NCBI RefSeq assembly: GCF_005508865.1
Contig: NZ_SCOM01000002.1
Location: forward strand, 434,001-498,000
DNA from: Pseudomonas sp. F(2018)
GTDB lineage: Bacteria; Pseudomonadota; Gammaproteobacteria; Pseudomonadales; Pseudomonadaceae
Length of the DNA: 64,000 nt
Reading direction: 5' to 3'
Below the pieces are notes generated by a model. That model was given only the letters and a program-made list of their open reading frames with translations. It was not told the DNA's origin and ran no database searches. The translations under genes were made by a program, and so were the position numbers. Positions 28,029 through 36,621 of this stretch are shown piece by piece; positions within the stretch are counted from its first letter, which is position 1; each line of letters starts with the position of its first letter.

Positions 28029-28808
28029 ATGCACCCGAGCGAAGCCCCGGTCCTGCTGTATTTGTGGGACAAGCGCACTTTCTCCCTCAATCTCTTTCCC
28101 GAGCCGCTGCAGCTGTCGCAGGCCGCGGCCATGCTCCTGGTGGCCCTCGACGACGAGCTGCTGATCCGTTGCCGCAGCGATGCCTTGCGTTGCCGCAGCG
28201 CCCTGTTGCCGGCAGGGCTGGAGCTGAGCGTGGACAGCGGCAGCTCGCGAGTAGCGATCTGCTATCTGGATGTGTTCGGTGAGGATCACGCCCTGCTGGC
28301 GCCGCGCATGACCACGCGACGTGGGCCGCTGCACATCGACCTGGAAGACGAGGCGGCCTGCATCACCAGCTTCGACGAATTGCACCGGCGCAGCGCCGAG
28401 CCCCCCGAGGTCTACGACTGGCTGGAAAGGCTGATCAACCCACGCCAGGAATCTCCGCCCGGCTTTGCCAGCGATCCGCGCATCGTCCGCACCATCGAGC
28501 TGATCAAGACCGACGTGGCGTGCAACCAGTCCATCGAATTTCTCGCCGAGCAGGTGGGCCTGTCGGTGCCGCGCCTGACCCAGCTGTTCCGCCAGAAGAT
28601 CGGTGTGCCCATCCGCCGTTATCGCCAGTGGCACCGGCTGTTCGTCACCAGCGTGGGCGTGGCGCGGGGACTCAACCTGACCGATGCGGCGATGGCCGCC
28701 GGCTTCACCGACTCGGCCCATTTCAGCCACACCTTTCGCACCATCATCGGCATGAGCCCGTCCGCCGTGCTGGCCCATCCGCGCGGCATTCGCCTGTTCG
28801 CCGGCTAG
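28029..28808 (+). CDS. AraC-family regulator divergent from lipA
   Basis: 259 aa. The C-terminal double helix-turn-helix is clear: SIEFLAEQVGLSVPRLTQLFRQKIGVPIRRYRQWHRL and then LTDAAMAAGFTDSAHFSHTFRTIIGMSP (about 165-245). The N-terminal part is a variable effector domain. The ATG at 28029 is chosen, since the upstream open frame overlaps the lipA promoter area; no strong ribosome site is seen. Its divergent position suggests control of lipA-lif, but this has no direct support. Confidence 0.88.
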   Translation: MHPSEAPVLLYLWDKRTFSLNLFPEPLQLSQAAAMLLVALDDELLIRCRSDALRCRSALLPAGLELSVDSGSSRVAICYLDVFGEDHALLAPRMTTRRGPLHIDLEDEAACITSFDELHRRSAEPPEVYDWLERLINPRQESPPGFASDPRIVRTIELIKTDVACNQSIEFLAEQVGLSVPRLTQLFRQKIGVPIRRYRQWHRLFVTSVGVARGLNLTDAAMAAGFTDSAHFSHTFRTIIGMSPSAVLAHPRGIRLFAG

Positions 28809-28860
28809 GCTGGCGTCGGCGAATCGGGCAAGCTGCAGCATCATTTCGACCGATTGCCCC

Positions 28861-29682
28861 ATGCACGCCAGCGACTTCCCCGACGACGCCGCGCAGACCG
28901 AGCGTACCCGCGAGACCATCCTGCGCTACCACCTGAGCTGGAAGCATCGCGACCTGGACGCGGTGATGGCGCTGTATCACCCGGACATCGAGTACAACGA
29001 CTTCTTCCAGCAGCGCACCATGCACCTGGCCGACCTGCGCGAGTACGTCGAGAACAACCTGCCGCGGCGCCCCGGCGAGCTGCTGGAGCATGTCGACCGC
29101 ATCCGCATCGACGGCCACACGGCGTTCATCCAGTATCGCTTCGCCCTGCAGGGCGGCGAGCGCCTGGCGTCGTTCCGTACCGGCGAGGCGATCACCGTGC
29201 GTGACGGGCTGATCTGGCGGATCAACGAGTACGCCACGCTGGTGCACGAGGCGCGCTCGGGCGGCGAGGGCGGCAGTTCGCGCCCGGCCACCAGTCGCCT
29301 GGGCCTGTCCGCACGCCAACTGAGCCTGCTGGCGCAGGACCTGCAGGACTACTTCCACAAGCACCGGCCGTTCCTCGATCCGGAGCTGGACCTGCAGCAG
29401 GTGGCCGCTGCCACCGGCTACAGCCGCAACCAGATTTCCCATCTGCTCAACCAGGTGCTGGGCCAGAGCTTCTACCGCTACGTCAACCAGGCGCGCCTGC
29501 AGCATCTGCTCGACGGCCTGGCGGCGGGCAGCGATCCGGGGCGGGTGGACGAGCTGGCCTTCGCCGCCGGCTTCAACTCGCTGTCGGCCTTCTACAAGTG
29601 CTTCCGTGAGCGCATGGGCATGACGCCCAAGGCCTACCTCAAGCAAATTTCCTCGCGGGCCCGCACGCAAGACAAGCCCTGA
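28861..29682 (+). CDS. SnoaL-like domain fused to AraC-type DNA-binding domain
   Basis: 273 aa. The N-terminal part (about 15-130) is a SnoaL/NTF2-type cone: ETILRYHLSWKHRDLDAVMALYHPDIEYNDF then TGEAITVRDGLIWRINEYATLV. The C-terminal part (about 170-265) is an AraC helix-turn-helix with LQQVAAATGYSRNQISHLLNQVLGQSFYRYVNQARL and FAAGFNSLSAFYKCFRERMGMTPKAYL. The fold at the front may bind a small ligand, probably linked to the amine or aldehyde metabolised by the downstream oxidase. No ribosome site is seen near the ATG. It starts the four-gene cluster to 32616. Confidence 0.85.
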   Translation: MHASDFPDDAAQTERTRETILRYHLSWKHRDLDAVMALYHPDIEYNDFFQQRTMHLADLREYVENNLPRRPGELLEHVDRIRIDGHTAFIQYRFALQGGERLASFRTGEAITVRDGLIWRINEYATLVHEARSGGEGGSSRPATSRLGLSARQLSLLAQDLQDYFHKHRPFLDPELDLQQVAAATGYSRNQISHLLNQVLGQSFYRYVNQARLQHLLDGLAAGSDPGRVDELAFAAGFNSLSAFYKCFRERMGMTPKAYLKQISSRARTQDKP

Positions 29683-29727
29683 GTCACCTCACTAGTCTCT
29701 GCCGATCAATCGACGACGGAGACCCCG

Positions 29728-31134
29728 ATGACCTCGTGGCGCAGTATCAGCCTTTGGATGGACCAGCTCGACGAGCCGCTGACGCCGCGGCCGAGCCTGC
29801 AGGCCGACCTGCGCGCCGACGTGGTGATAGTCGGTGCCGGGTACACCGGGCTGTGGACCTCCTACTACCTCAAGCGCCAGGCGCCACAGCTGCGTATTGT
29901 CGTGCTCGAGGCCGAGACGGCCGGTTTCGGCGCCTCCGGACGCAATGGCGGCTGGCTGATGGGCAATATCCTCGGCGAGGACCGTCTGCTCGCCGGCCTG
30001 CCGGCCGAGGAGCGGCGCGAGGCCTTCGAGCTGCTGCACGGCATTCCCGATGAAGTGGCGAGCGTCACCGAACGTGAAGGTATCGCCTGCGATCTGCGCA
30101 AGGGCGGCGTACTGTATTGCGCGGCGCGCTATCCCGAACAGCTGAGCGGTTTGCAGGAGCATCTGCAGCACCTGCGCGGCCTCGTCCTGGGCGAGGACGA
30201 CTATCGCTGGCTGGAGCCGGTCGAGCTGGCCGAGCAGCTGCGCGTGGCCAACCCCTATGGCGCGCTGTACAGCCCGCACTGCGCCACCATCCAGCCGGCC
30301 AAGCTGGTGCGCGGGCTGGCGCGTTGCGTCGAGGCCATGGGTGTCGAGCTCTACGAGCAGAGCCGGGTGACCGGCTGGCAGCGCGGCTTAGTGCGTACCG
30401 CCAGCGGCAGCGTCAGCGCCGACTGGGTGGTGCCGGCCGTGGAAGGCTACGCCGCCAGCCTGCCGCCGCTGGGCCACCATCAGTTGCCGGTGCAGAGCCT
30501 GATCGTCGCCACCGAGCCATTGCCGGCGGCCACCTGGGCCGAGATCGGCCTGGAGCGCGGCCAGGCCTTCAGCGAGGCCAGTCGCCAGGTCACCTACGGC
30601 CAGCGCAGTGCCGACGACCGCCTGGTATTCGGCGCCCGTGGCGGCTATCGCTTCGGCGGCCAGCTGCGCAGCGATTTCAACCTGACCGAGGACGAGCGCG
30701 AGCTGCGCCGCTACCTGTTCGGCGAGCTGTTCCCGCAGCTGCGCGACGTGCGCCTGACCCATGCCTGGGGCGGCAACCTGGGCATGGCCCGGCGCTTCCA
30801 CCCGCACATGCTGCGCGATACGCGCAACGGCATCGCCCTGTCCGGCGGCTACGGCGGCGAGGGCGTCGGCGCCAGCAATCTGGGCGGCCGCACCCTGGCC
30901 GCGCTGATCCTCGGCCAGGACAACGAATTGACCCGCCAACCCTGGGTGTACGGCGACTCCGGCCTGGAGCGCCTGCCCGGCTGGGAGCCCGAGCCGCTGC
31001 GCTGGCTCGGCTACAACGCCATCATCCGCAGCTTCGTGCATGAGGACCGGGTGCTGGCCGACCCCCACAGCGCCCCCTGGCGCCGCCGTCTGGCCCAGGG
31101 TGTGGCGGGCTTTATGGAAGGTTTCATGAAATGA
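29728..31134 (+). CDS. FAD-dependent amine oxidoreductase (DadA/PuuB-like)
   Basis: 468 aa. The dinucleotide motif VIVGAGYTGLWTSYYL is at about 33-48, GASGRNGGWLMG follows near 70-81, and the C-terminal region has the AWGGNLGMARRFHPHM and GYGGEGVGASNLGGRT segments of the gamma-glutamylputrescine oxidase/DAO family. It probably oxidises an amine or N-methylated amine to the aldehyde, with H2O2 formed. GGAG precedes the ATG. The cupin gene begins 14 bp later and a polyamine-type binding protein lies downstream; in PAO1 a similar oxidase-cupin pair (PA2776-PA2777, pauB3) is linked to polyamine use. Confidence 0.85.
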   Translation: MTSWRSISLWMDQLDEPLTPRPSLQADLRADVVIVGAGYTGLWTSYYLKRQAPQLRIVVLEAETAGFGASGRNGGWLMGNILGEDRLLAGLPAEERREAFELLHGIPDEVASVTEREGIACDLRKGGVLYCAARYPEQLSGLQEHLQHLRGLVLGEDDYRWLEPVELAEQLRVANPYGALYSPHCATIQPAKLVRGLARCVEAMGVELYEQSRVTGWQRGLVRTASGSVSADWVVPAVEGYAASLPPLGHHQLPVQSLIVATEPLPAATWAEIGLERGQAFSEASRQVTYGQRSADDRLVFGARGGYRFGGQLRSDFNLTEDERELRRYLFGELFPQLRDVRLTHAWGGNLGMARRFHPHMLRDTRNGIALSGGYGGEGVGASNLGGRTLAALILGQDNELTRQPWVYGDSGLERLPGWEPEPLRWLGYNAIIRSFVHEDRVLADPHSAPWRRRLAQGVAGFMEGFMK

Positions 31135-31148
31135 CTGCGGAGAACCCG

Positions 31149-31490
31149 ATGAGCATCGATCACTTCAAGAACACTGCCGAGCTGGCCCTGGACGAGGTCA
31201 ATCCGGTGGCCGTGCCGCTGGGCGAGCCCCACGCGGTGACCCGCACCCACAGCATCGAGCGCGCCGACGGCGTCGAGGCCGGCGTATGGGAGTGCAGCCC
31301 GGGCCGCTGGCGTCGGCAGATCGTGCAGCAGGAGTTCTGCCACTTCATCGCCGGGCGCTGCACCTTCACCCCGGACGGCGGCGAGCCGATCGAGATCCGC
31401 GCCGGAGACGCGCTGATGATGCCGGCCAACACCACCGGCGTGTGGGACATACAAGAAACCGTGCGCAAGACCTTCGTGCTGATCTTCTGA
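31149..31490 (+). CDS. Cupin-domain protein
   Basis: 113 aa, a single small cupin barrel. It has GVWECSPGRWRRQIVQQEFCHFIAGRCTFTPDGGEPIEIRAGDALMMPANTTGVWDI, the two cupin motifs, in which the usual metal His of motif 1 is partly replaced (FCHFI). The ATG at 31149 is preferred (GGAG six bases upstream) over the ATG at 31131 that overlaps the oxidase stop. Homologues are often annotated as DUF861 and accompany amine oxidases. The role could be a dehydrogenase aid or aldehyde or ligand sensor; this is unknown. Confidence 0.78.
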   Translation: MSIDHFKNTAELALDEVNPVAVPLGEPHAVTRTHSIERADGVEAGVWECSPGRWRRQIVQQEFCHFIAGRCTFTPDGGEPIEIRAGDALMMPANTTGVWDIQETVRKTFVLIF

Positions 31491-31539
31491 TCGGCGTACC
31501 CGAGCCACTGCCTAACAAGAACAATCAACGAGGTAACCC

Positions 31540-32616
31540 ATGCTGAAGAAGATCCTCTCGCTGATGCTGATCGCATCGGCCAGCCAGGCCGCCGATGGCG
31601 TGCGCATCTACAACTGGACCGACTACATCGCCCCGGACACCCTGAAGAACTTCGAGAAGGCCAGCGGCCAGGCCGCCCACTACGACGTCTACGACAGCAA
31701 CGAGACCCTCGACGCCAAGCTGATGGCCGGGCGCTCCGGCTACGACGTGGTGTTCCCCTCCAACCACTTCATGGCCCGGCAGATCCAGGGCGGCGCACTC
31801 AAGCCGCTGGATCGCAGCAAGCTGCCCGGCTGGAGCAACCTCAACCCGGTGCTGATGAAGGCTCTGGAGACCAACGACCCGGGCAACCAGCATGGCTTCC
31901 CTTACCTGTGGGGTACCACCGGCATCGGCTACAACGTCGACAAGGTCAGGGCCGTGCTCGGCGAGGGTGTGGCGGTGGATTCCTGGGACCTGATCTTCAA
32001 GCCCGAGCAACTCGCCAAGCTGGCCCAGTGCGGCGTGGCCATCCTCGACAACGGCCCGGAGATGCTGCCGATCGCCCTGCATCAGCTGGGCCTACCGCAC
32101 CACAGCCAGAACCTCGACGACTACAAGAAGGCCGAGGCGCTGCTGATGCAGATGCGCGGCAACGTGCGCTACTTCCATTCCTCCAAGTACGTCGGCGACC
32201 TGGCCAACGGCGACATCTGCGTGGCCATCGGCTTCTCCGGCGACATCATGCAGGCCGCCAGCCGCGCCGCCGAGGCGGGCAACGGGGTGAAGATCGAGTA
32301 CGTGATTCCCAAGGAGGGCGCGCCGATGTGGTTCGACATGGTCACCATGCCGGCCGATGCGCCCAATGAGGCCGCCGGTTACGCCTTCATGAACTACCTG
32401 CTGCAACCCGAGGTGATGGCCGCCATCAGCAACCACGTGCACTACGCCAACGGCAACGCCAAGGCCGACGGCCTGGTCAACCCGGCGCTGAAGGCCGACA
32501 ACAAGGTCTACCCGCCGCAGGAAGTGATGAGCAAGCTGTACGCCCTGGAGGCCATGCCGCTGAAGATCGACCGGGTGCGCACGCGCATCTGGAGCAAGGT
32601 CAAGAGCGGTACCTGA
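31540..32616 (+). CDS. Polyamine-type periplasmic binding protein (PotF/SpuD-like)
   Basis: 358 aa. A signal peptide (LKKILSLMLIASASQA, cleavage near 17-18) precedes a PotD/PotF-type fold that begins VRIYNWTDYIAPDTLKNFEK, the classical start of putrescine- and spermidine-binding proteins, and contains YDVVFPSNHFMARQI and GFSGDIMQAA segments. There is no ABC transporter next to it, so uptake would use permeases encoded elsewhere (spu/pot genes) or the protein may serve as sensor. GAGGT precedes the ATG. It closes the amine-type cluster. Confidence 0.88.
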   Translation: MLKKILSLMLIASASQAADGVRIYNWTDYIAPDTLKNFEKASGQAAHYDVYDSNETLDAKLMAGRSGYDVVFPSNHFMARQIQGGALKPLDRSKLPGWSNLNPVLMKALETNDPGNQHGFPYLWGTTGIGYNVDKVRAVLGEGVAVDSWDLIFKPEQLAKLAQCGVAILDNGPEMLPIALHQLGLPHHSQNLDDYKKAEALLMQMRGNVRYFHSSKYVGDLANGDICVAIGFSGDIMQAASRAAEAGNGVKIEYVIPKEGAPMWFDMVTMPADAPNEAAGYAFMNYLLQPEVMAAISNHVHYANGNAKADGLVNPALKADNKVYPPQEVMSKLYALEAMPLKIDRVRTRIWSKVKSGT

Positions 32617-32622
32617 AGCGAG

Positions 32623-32648
32623 AGGCCCCGGGCGAGCGCCCGGGGCCT
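32623..32648. terminator. GC-rich hairpin, possible terminator
   Basis: AGGCCCCGGGC and GCCCGGGGCCT pair perfectly (11 bp) around GAGC, 6 bp after the binding-protein stop and just before the end of the convergent gene at 32653. No T-run follows, so it may act as a barrier between converging transcripts. Confidence 0.55.
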
Positions 32649-32652
32649 GCGT

Positions 32653-34230
32653 TCAGCGGCGGTCGATACGGTACAGGGTGGTGCTGCCGCTGACCTCGTT
32701 GCCCACCACCAGCAGCGGCACGCCCGGGATCGGGCTGTGCGCCGCGTCTATCACCAGCACGCCTTCCGGCCCCAGGTCGCCGGCCTCGGCAGCCGGCGGC
32801 TGCACCGCGGCGTTGCGGTTGCTGACCAGTTCGACGAAGCGCGGCGCCTGCGGCCGGCTCAGGTCGTAGACCATCACGCCGCTCAGGCGCTCCAGGCCGA
32901 CGAAGGCATAGGGCTTGCCCCACAGCCTGGCCACGGTCACGCCTTCCGGTTCCGGGCCCTTGTCGTCGCTGCGGCCGTCCGGGGTGTTTTCCTTGTGGTT
33001 GCTGTTGAACAGCGCCGGCATGCGCTCGGCGCTGATCTTCTCGAAGTCGGCGCCGCTGTCGTAGGCCTGGCGGCCGTCGCTGCTCCACACCGAGAAGGAA
33101 CGCGCGCCGAAGGCGTAGATGGCCTCATAGGTGCCGGTCTGCGGGTTGAGTCCGCTGGCCTTGCTCACGGTCAGGCGACCGAGGTTGGCGTTCTGCTTGA
33201 GACTGGCGGCATCGGGGAACTTGAGCGGGTCCAGCAGATAGCCGGAGCTGCCGACCCGCACTTCCTCGGCGTAGCCGGAATAGGCGCGGGCGTCGCCCTC
33301 GTTGGCGGTGACCAGATAGGTCCGGCCATGCTGGCGGAAGCTGGCGATGGAGTCCGGTTGGTACAGGCCGCGTACCGGCCAGTTGCGGATGTTCACCTGG
33401 CCGTCCTTGTCACTGGCATCCAGCTCGTTGCCGAGCAGGCCGTGGTCCTTGTAGCCCAGGCCGTGCACGGCCTGCACGCGGGCGGCCGGCACGTCGATCT
33501 CGGCGATGGCGTTGTTCTCCTGCAGGGTCACCCAGGCACGGCGGCCGTCGTGGCTCAGGGTGATGTACTCCGGCTCGAAGTCCTGGGCCACGCTGGCGTT
33601 GGGGCCGAACACGCGGATCGATGGATCCAGGTCCTCGCGCTTCAGGTTGCGAAAATGCGCGGTGCGTACCTGGCGCTGGCTCAGGCGCTCCAGGCGCGGC
33701 GGCAGGTCGATGATGCTCACCGAGCCCTCGGGATCGGTCAGGTAGTCGTCACTCGGTTCGCCCTCGTTGGCTACCAGCAGGCGCCGGCCGTCCGCGCTGA
33801 AGGTAAGCATGTCCGGCAGTGCGCCGACCGTCACCGCGGCCTTGACCTGACCATCGGCGTCGAGCAGCACGACCTTGCCCGGGTTGATCTTCACCGTGGC
33901 CTCCACGGCGGCGGCGACCAGGCCCCGGTGCACGGCGACGCTGTTGACCGAGCTGCCGTAGGCGGACAGGTCGATGCTGAACAGCAGCGTCGGCTGGCTC
34001 GGTGTGCGGATGTCCAGTACGTCGATCTTGCGGCTGGCAGCGTTGACCACGAACAGGCGCTGGCTGCGCGAGTCATGGGCGACTATCTCGGCGGCGCCCT
34101 GCTCGAACAGGCCGCTGCGGTAGGTGCCGAGGGCGCTGAAGGCGAGGTTGGCGGGTTGGGCGGCGGCCAGCAGCGGGGTGCTGAACAGGCCGGTCAGGGC
34201 GAGGGCGGTGGCGAGGCGGGTCAGGCGCAT
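32653..34230 (-). CDS. Secreted choice-of-anchor I beta-propeller protein
   Basis: 525 aa. A signal peptide (RLATALALTGLFSTPLLAAA, cleavage near 23) is followed by a repeated blade pattern such as QRLFVVNAASRKIDVLDI and RRLLVANEGEPSDDYLTDPEGSVSIIDL. This is the choice-of-anchor I family found in secreted or surface proteins, sometimes annotated as alkaline phosphatase, but I see no phosphatase motif. AAGGA precedes the ATG. It lies alone between the amine cluster and the LRR kinase. The function is unknown; it may be a surface or periplasmic phosphate- or metal-related protein. Confidence 0.78.
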   Translation of the reverse strand: MRLTRLATALALTGLFSTPLLAAAQPANLAFSALGTYRSGLFEQGAAEIVAHDSRSQRLFVVNAASRKIDVLDIRTPSQPTLLFSIDLSAYGSSVNSVAVHRGLVAAAVEATVKINPGKVVLLDADGQVKAAVTVGALPDMLTFSADGRRLLVANEGEPSDDYLTDPEGSVSIIDLPPRLERLSQRQVRTAHFRNLKREDLDPSIRVFGPNASVAQDFEPEYITLSHDGRRAWVTLQENNAIAEIDVPAARVQAVHGLGYKDHGLLGNELDASDKDGQVNIRNWPVRGLYQPDSIASFRQHGRTYLVTANEGDARAYSGYAEEVRVGSSGYLLDPLKFPDAASLKQNANLGRLTVSKASGLNPQTGTYEAIYAFGARSFSVWSSDGRQAYDSGADFEKISAERMPALFNSNHKENTPDGRSDDKGPEPEGVTVARLWGKPYAFVGLERLSGVMVYDLSRPQAPRFVELVSNRNAAVQPPAAEAGDLGPEGVLVIDAAHSPIPGVPLLVVGNEVSGSTTLYRIDRR

Positions 34231-34310
34231 GGAGCTGTCCTTGGCTGAGGTAAAGCCGCCAGCCTGACAGGCGCATATGGCGATGCGGTGACCGCCGGAT
34301 GACGTCGCCG

Positions 34311-35594
34311 TTACAGCCCGTCGAGCGTCGCGTACAGCTCGGCGAAGTCCGGCCGCTGCGCGCTATCGGCCTGCTGGCAGACTGTGGCCAGTGCCTGCAG
34401 GTCCGCCGGCGGCGCGTCGCAGCGTTGCAGCAGTTCCTCCAGCAGGATGCCGAAGGCGCGGCTCTCCAGACGTTGCAGGGCCGCTCCCTGTGCGCTGCCC
34501 GGGGTGAAGAAGGAGGCGGCGCCGAAGTCGCTGAGGCGGCACTCATGGCCATCGACCAGCAGGTTGTGCCCGTACAGGTCGCCGTGCAGGATGCCGCGCC
34601 CGTGCAGGTGCGCCAGAGCGCCGGCCACGCCGCGCGCCAGGGCCTGCACCTGCTCGGCGGTGAAGCGCTGTTCGGGCCCGTAGCAGTCGCGGGTGCAGCT
34701 GGCCAAAGAGGGTGGCCCGGCCAGCACGCGGAAGCGCGGCTCCAGCAGCTCCAGCAGCAGGCCATCGGGTTGCCCGGCTTGCGGCTGCAGCGGACCTATC
34801 ACCGGCAGCAGCTGCGGATGGTGGCCGGCGGACAGGCAGGCGGCCATCTCGCTGTGGGGCAGGCCGTCGCTGGTCATCTGGCCCTTGAACAGCTTCACCG
34901 CTACCTCGCGGCCGCTCCAATGGGCGCGGTGGATCAGGCCGCTGGCACCCTGGCCGAGCAGTTCGCCCACTACCAGTTGCTCGCGGGCGATGGGCGCCTG
35001 CGGGTGGCTGGCGAGGGCCTCCGCCTCGGCGCGGTCGCTGCCCGGATTGCCGGCGAAGGCCAGCCAGGTCAGACGCGGCAGCTGCAGCAGCCAGTCGGGC
35101 ACGGTCTCCAGGCGGTTGGCGGCGATACGCAGCAGCTCCAGCTGGTGCAGCTGGGCCATGCTCTGCGGCAGTGCGCTGAGGTGATTGCCGGCGAGCATCA
35201 GCTTCTGCAGGCGCGGGCGCTCGCCCAGTTCGCTCGGCAGGTTCTCGATGCGGTTGTCGGTGAGGATCAGCCAGCGCAGCTGCTCTGGCAGCGCGGCGGC
35301 CGGCAGGTGCTGGATGCGGTTTGCCTTGAAGCCGACCATCTCCAGCTGCGGGCAGTCGCCAAGCGCTTCCGGCAGGGTTTCGAAGGGGTTGCCCGAGCAG
35401 AACAGTACCTTGAGCTTGTGCAGCCGCTTCAGGTCGTGGGGCAGGTCGGTCAGGCGATTGCCGCTGAGATTGAGCACCTCCAGGCTGTCGGCCAGGTCGA
35501 AGATCTCGCGGGGGAATTCATCGAGGTCGGCGGCCAGGTCCAGGCGGCTGATGCCGGCCAGTTCGCCGCGGCGTAGTTGTTCGAGGCTATGCAT
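34311..35594 (-). CDS. Leucine-rich-repeat protein kinase
   Basis: 427 aa. Residues about 1-185 hold seven leucine-rich repeats such as LEVLNLSGNRLTDLPHDL and LRWLILTDNRIENLPSEL. Residues about 205-427 form a Ser/Thr-Tyr-type kinase: glycine loop GELLGQGASGLI, Lys234 in VAVKLFKG, Glu249, catalytic loop HGDLYGHN at 337-344 (HGD in place of HRD) and DFG at 356-358. Key residues are intact, so it may be active. There is no signal peptide or membrane helix. Similar LRR-kinases occur in some Pseudomonas; targets are unknown. Confidence 0.83.
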   Translation of the reverse strand: MHSLEQLRRGELAGISRLDLAADLDEFPREIFDLADSLEVLNLSGNRLTDLPHDLKRLHKLKVLFCSGNPFETLPEALGDCPQLEMVGFKANRIQHLPAAALPEQLRWLILTDNRIENLPSELGERPRLQKLMLAGNHLSALPQSMAQLHQLELLRIAANRLETVPDWLLQLPRLTWLAFAGNPGSDRAEAEALASHPQAPIAREQLVVGELLGQGASGLIHRAHWSGREVAVKLFKGQMTSDGLPHSEMAACLSAGHHPQLLPVIGPLQPQAGQPDGLLLELLEPRFRVLAGPPSLASCTRDCYGPEQRFTAEQVQALARGVAGALAHLHGRGILHGDLYGHNLLVDGHECRLSDFGAASFFTPGSAQGAALQRLESRAFGILLEELLQRCDAPPADLQALATVCQQADSAQRPDFAELYATLDGL

Positions 35595-35660
35595 GGGATC
35601 GGGGTAGTGATGAGGGGCGCAAGGATAGCGGCACTTCGCGCCTATTGCGCCGGCCTTGGT

Positions 35661-36557
35661 TCACGGCAGGCCCAGTTGGGTGAGAAAGGCATCGACCTCT
35701 GCGGTGTAGGTGTTGTCGCTGCCAAGCAGCTGATTGATCTGGCGGTGGGAAAGGTCTTTACGCAGTACGCCGACTTTAACCCCGAGGCCTGCGGCTTTGG
35801 CGGCAAAGGCCTCGGCTTGGGGGCATGCTTCTTCGCGACGACTGGAGCAAACCGCTAGCAGGGGCCGAGCGCCAGGCTGCAGTACCTGTAGCGGCGAGGC
35901 GGCGCGCCACAGTTCGGGATCGCTGCCAAAGGCCTTGTCATACAGCGCGTAATGGCGCTGCAGCATGATTGGGCTGATGTCGAATGCCGCGCTGTCCAAG
36001 GCAACGGTGCCCAGCCACAGAGGTTTTGCATTAGGGGCACGGCGGCTGTCGCTGGCCAGCAGGCTGACAAGGTGTGCACCGGCGGAATGCCCCATCAGTA
36101 CCATACGCGTTGGGTCGCCGCCCCAGCTTCGAGCCTGCTGTTGCACGGTGGTGAACGCCAGAGCGACATCGTCTGCCTGCAACAGCGGGCCTGTCTCGGG
36201 AATCAGCTGGTAGTTGCTGGACACGAATACATAGCCTTTGCGAAGCCAGTGCGCTGCCTTGTTGTCGACCACCGAGCTCATGGACTTGTCACCGGTATGC
36301 CAGCCGCCACCATGCACCATGAAAATGATCGGGGCATTTTCGGCTGCTGGTGGCAGATACAGGTCAAAGCGTTGCAGTGGGTGGTTGCCATAGTGCTGCT
36401 CCCGCAGCACTCGACTGCCGCTGGGAAGCTGCGCGCTAGTTTGTCGTTGTGCTTGCTCTGCGCGGCGCTCCTGCAGGCGCTCGCGCAGGGTGCCGGCTTG
36501 TACTGACGCAAGTACGCCGAGCAAGAGCATCACGACAATCGAGATCATCCGAAGCAT
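35661..36557 (-). CDS. Secreted alpha/beta hydrolase (carboxylesterase type)
   Basis: 298 aa. The N-terminal sequence RMISIVVMLLLGVLASVQAG is a signal peptide. The hydrolase core starts near residue 60: FDLYLPPAAENAPIIFMVHGGGWHTGD (HGGGW oxyanion motif at 82-86), MVLMGHSAGAHL with the nucleophile Ser158, and a C-terminal His in KDLSHRQINQ. It resembles HSL-type carboxylesterases. The ATG at 36557 is chosen to keep the signal peptide; no ribosome site is strong. Substrate unknown; it probably acts in the periplasm or outside. Confidence 0.82.
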   Translation of the reverse strand: MLRMISIVVMLLLGVLASVQAGTLRERLQERRAEQAQRQTSAQLPSGSRVLREQHYGNHPLQRFDLYLPPAAENAPIIFMVHGGGWHTGDKSMSSVVDNKAAHWLRKGYVFVSSNYQLIPETGPLLQADDVALAFTTVQQQARSWGGDPTRMVLMGHSAGAHLVSLLASDSRRAPNAKPLWLGTVALDSAAFDISPIMLQRHYALYDKAFGSDPELWRAASPLQVLQPGARPLLAVCSSRREEACPQAEAFAAKAAGLGVKVGVLRKDLSHRQINQLLGSDNTYTAEVDAFLTQLGLP

Positions 36558-36621
36558 GGCAATGGTGTCTGTGAAGGGATGGGGCATGCTAACGCAGCCA
36601 CGGCGGCTGAGAGTAGTCGAG

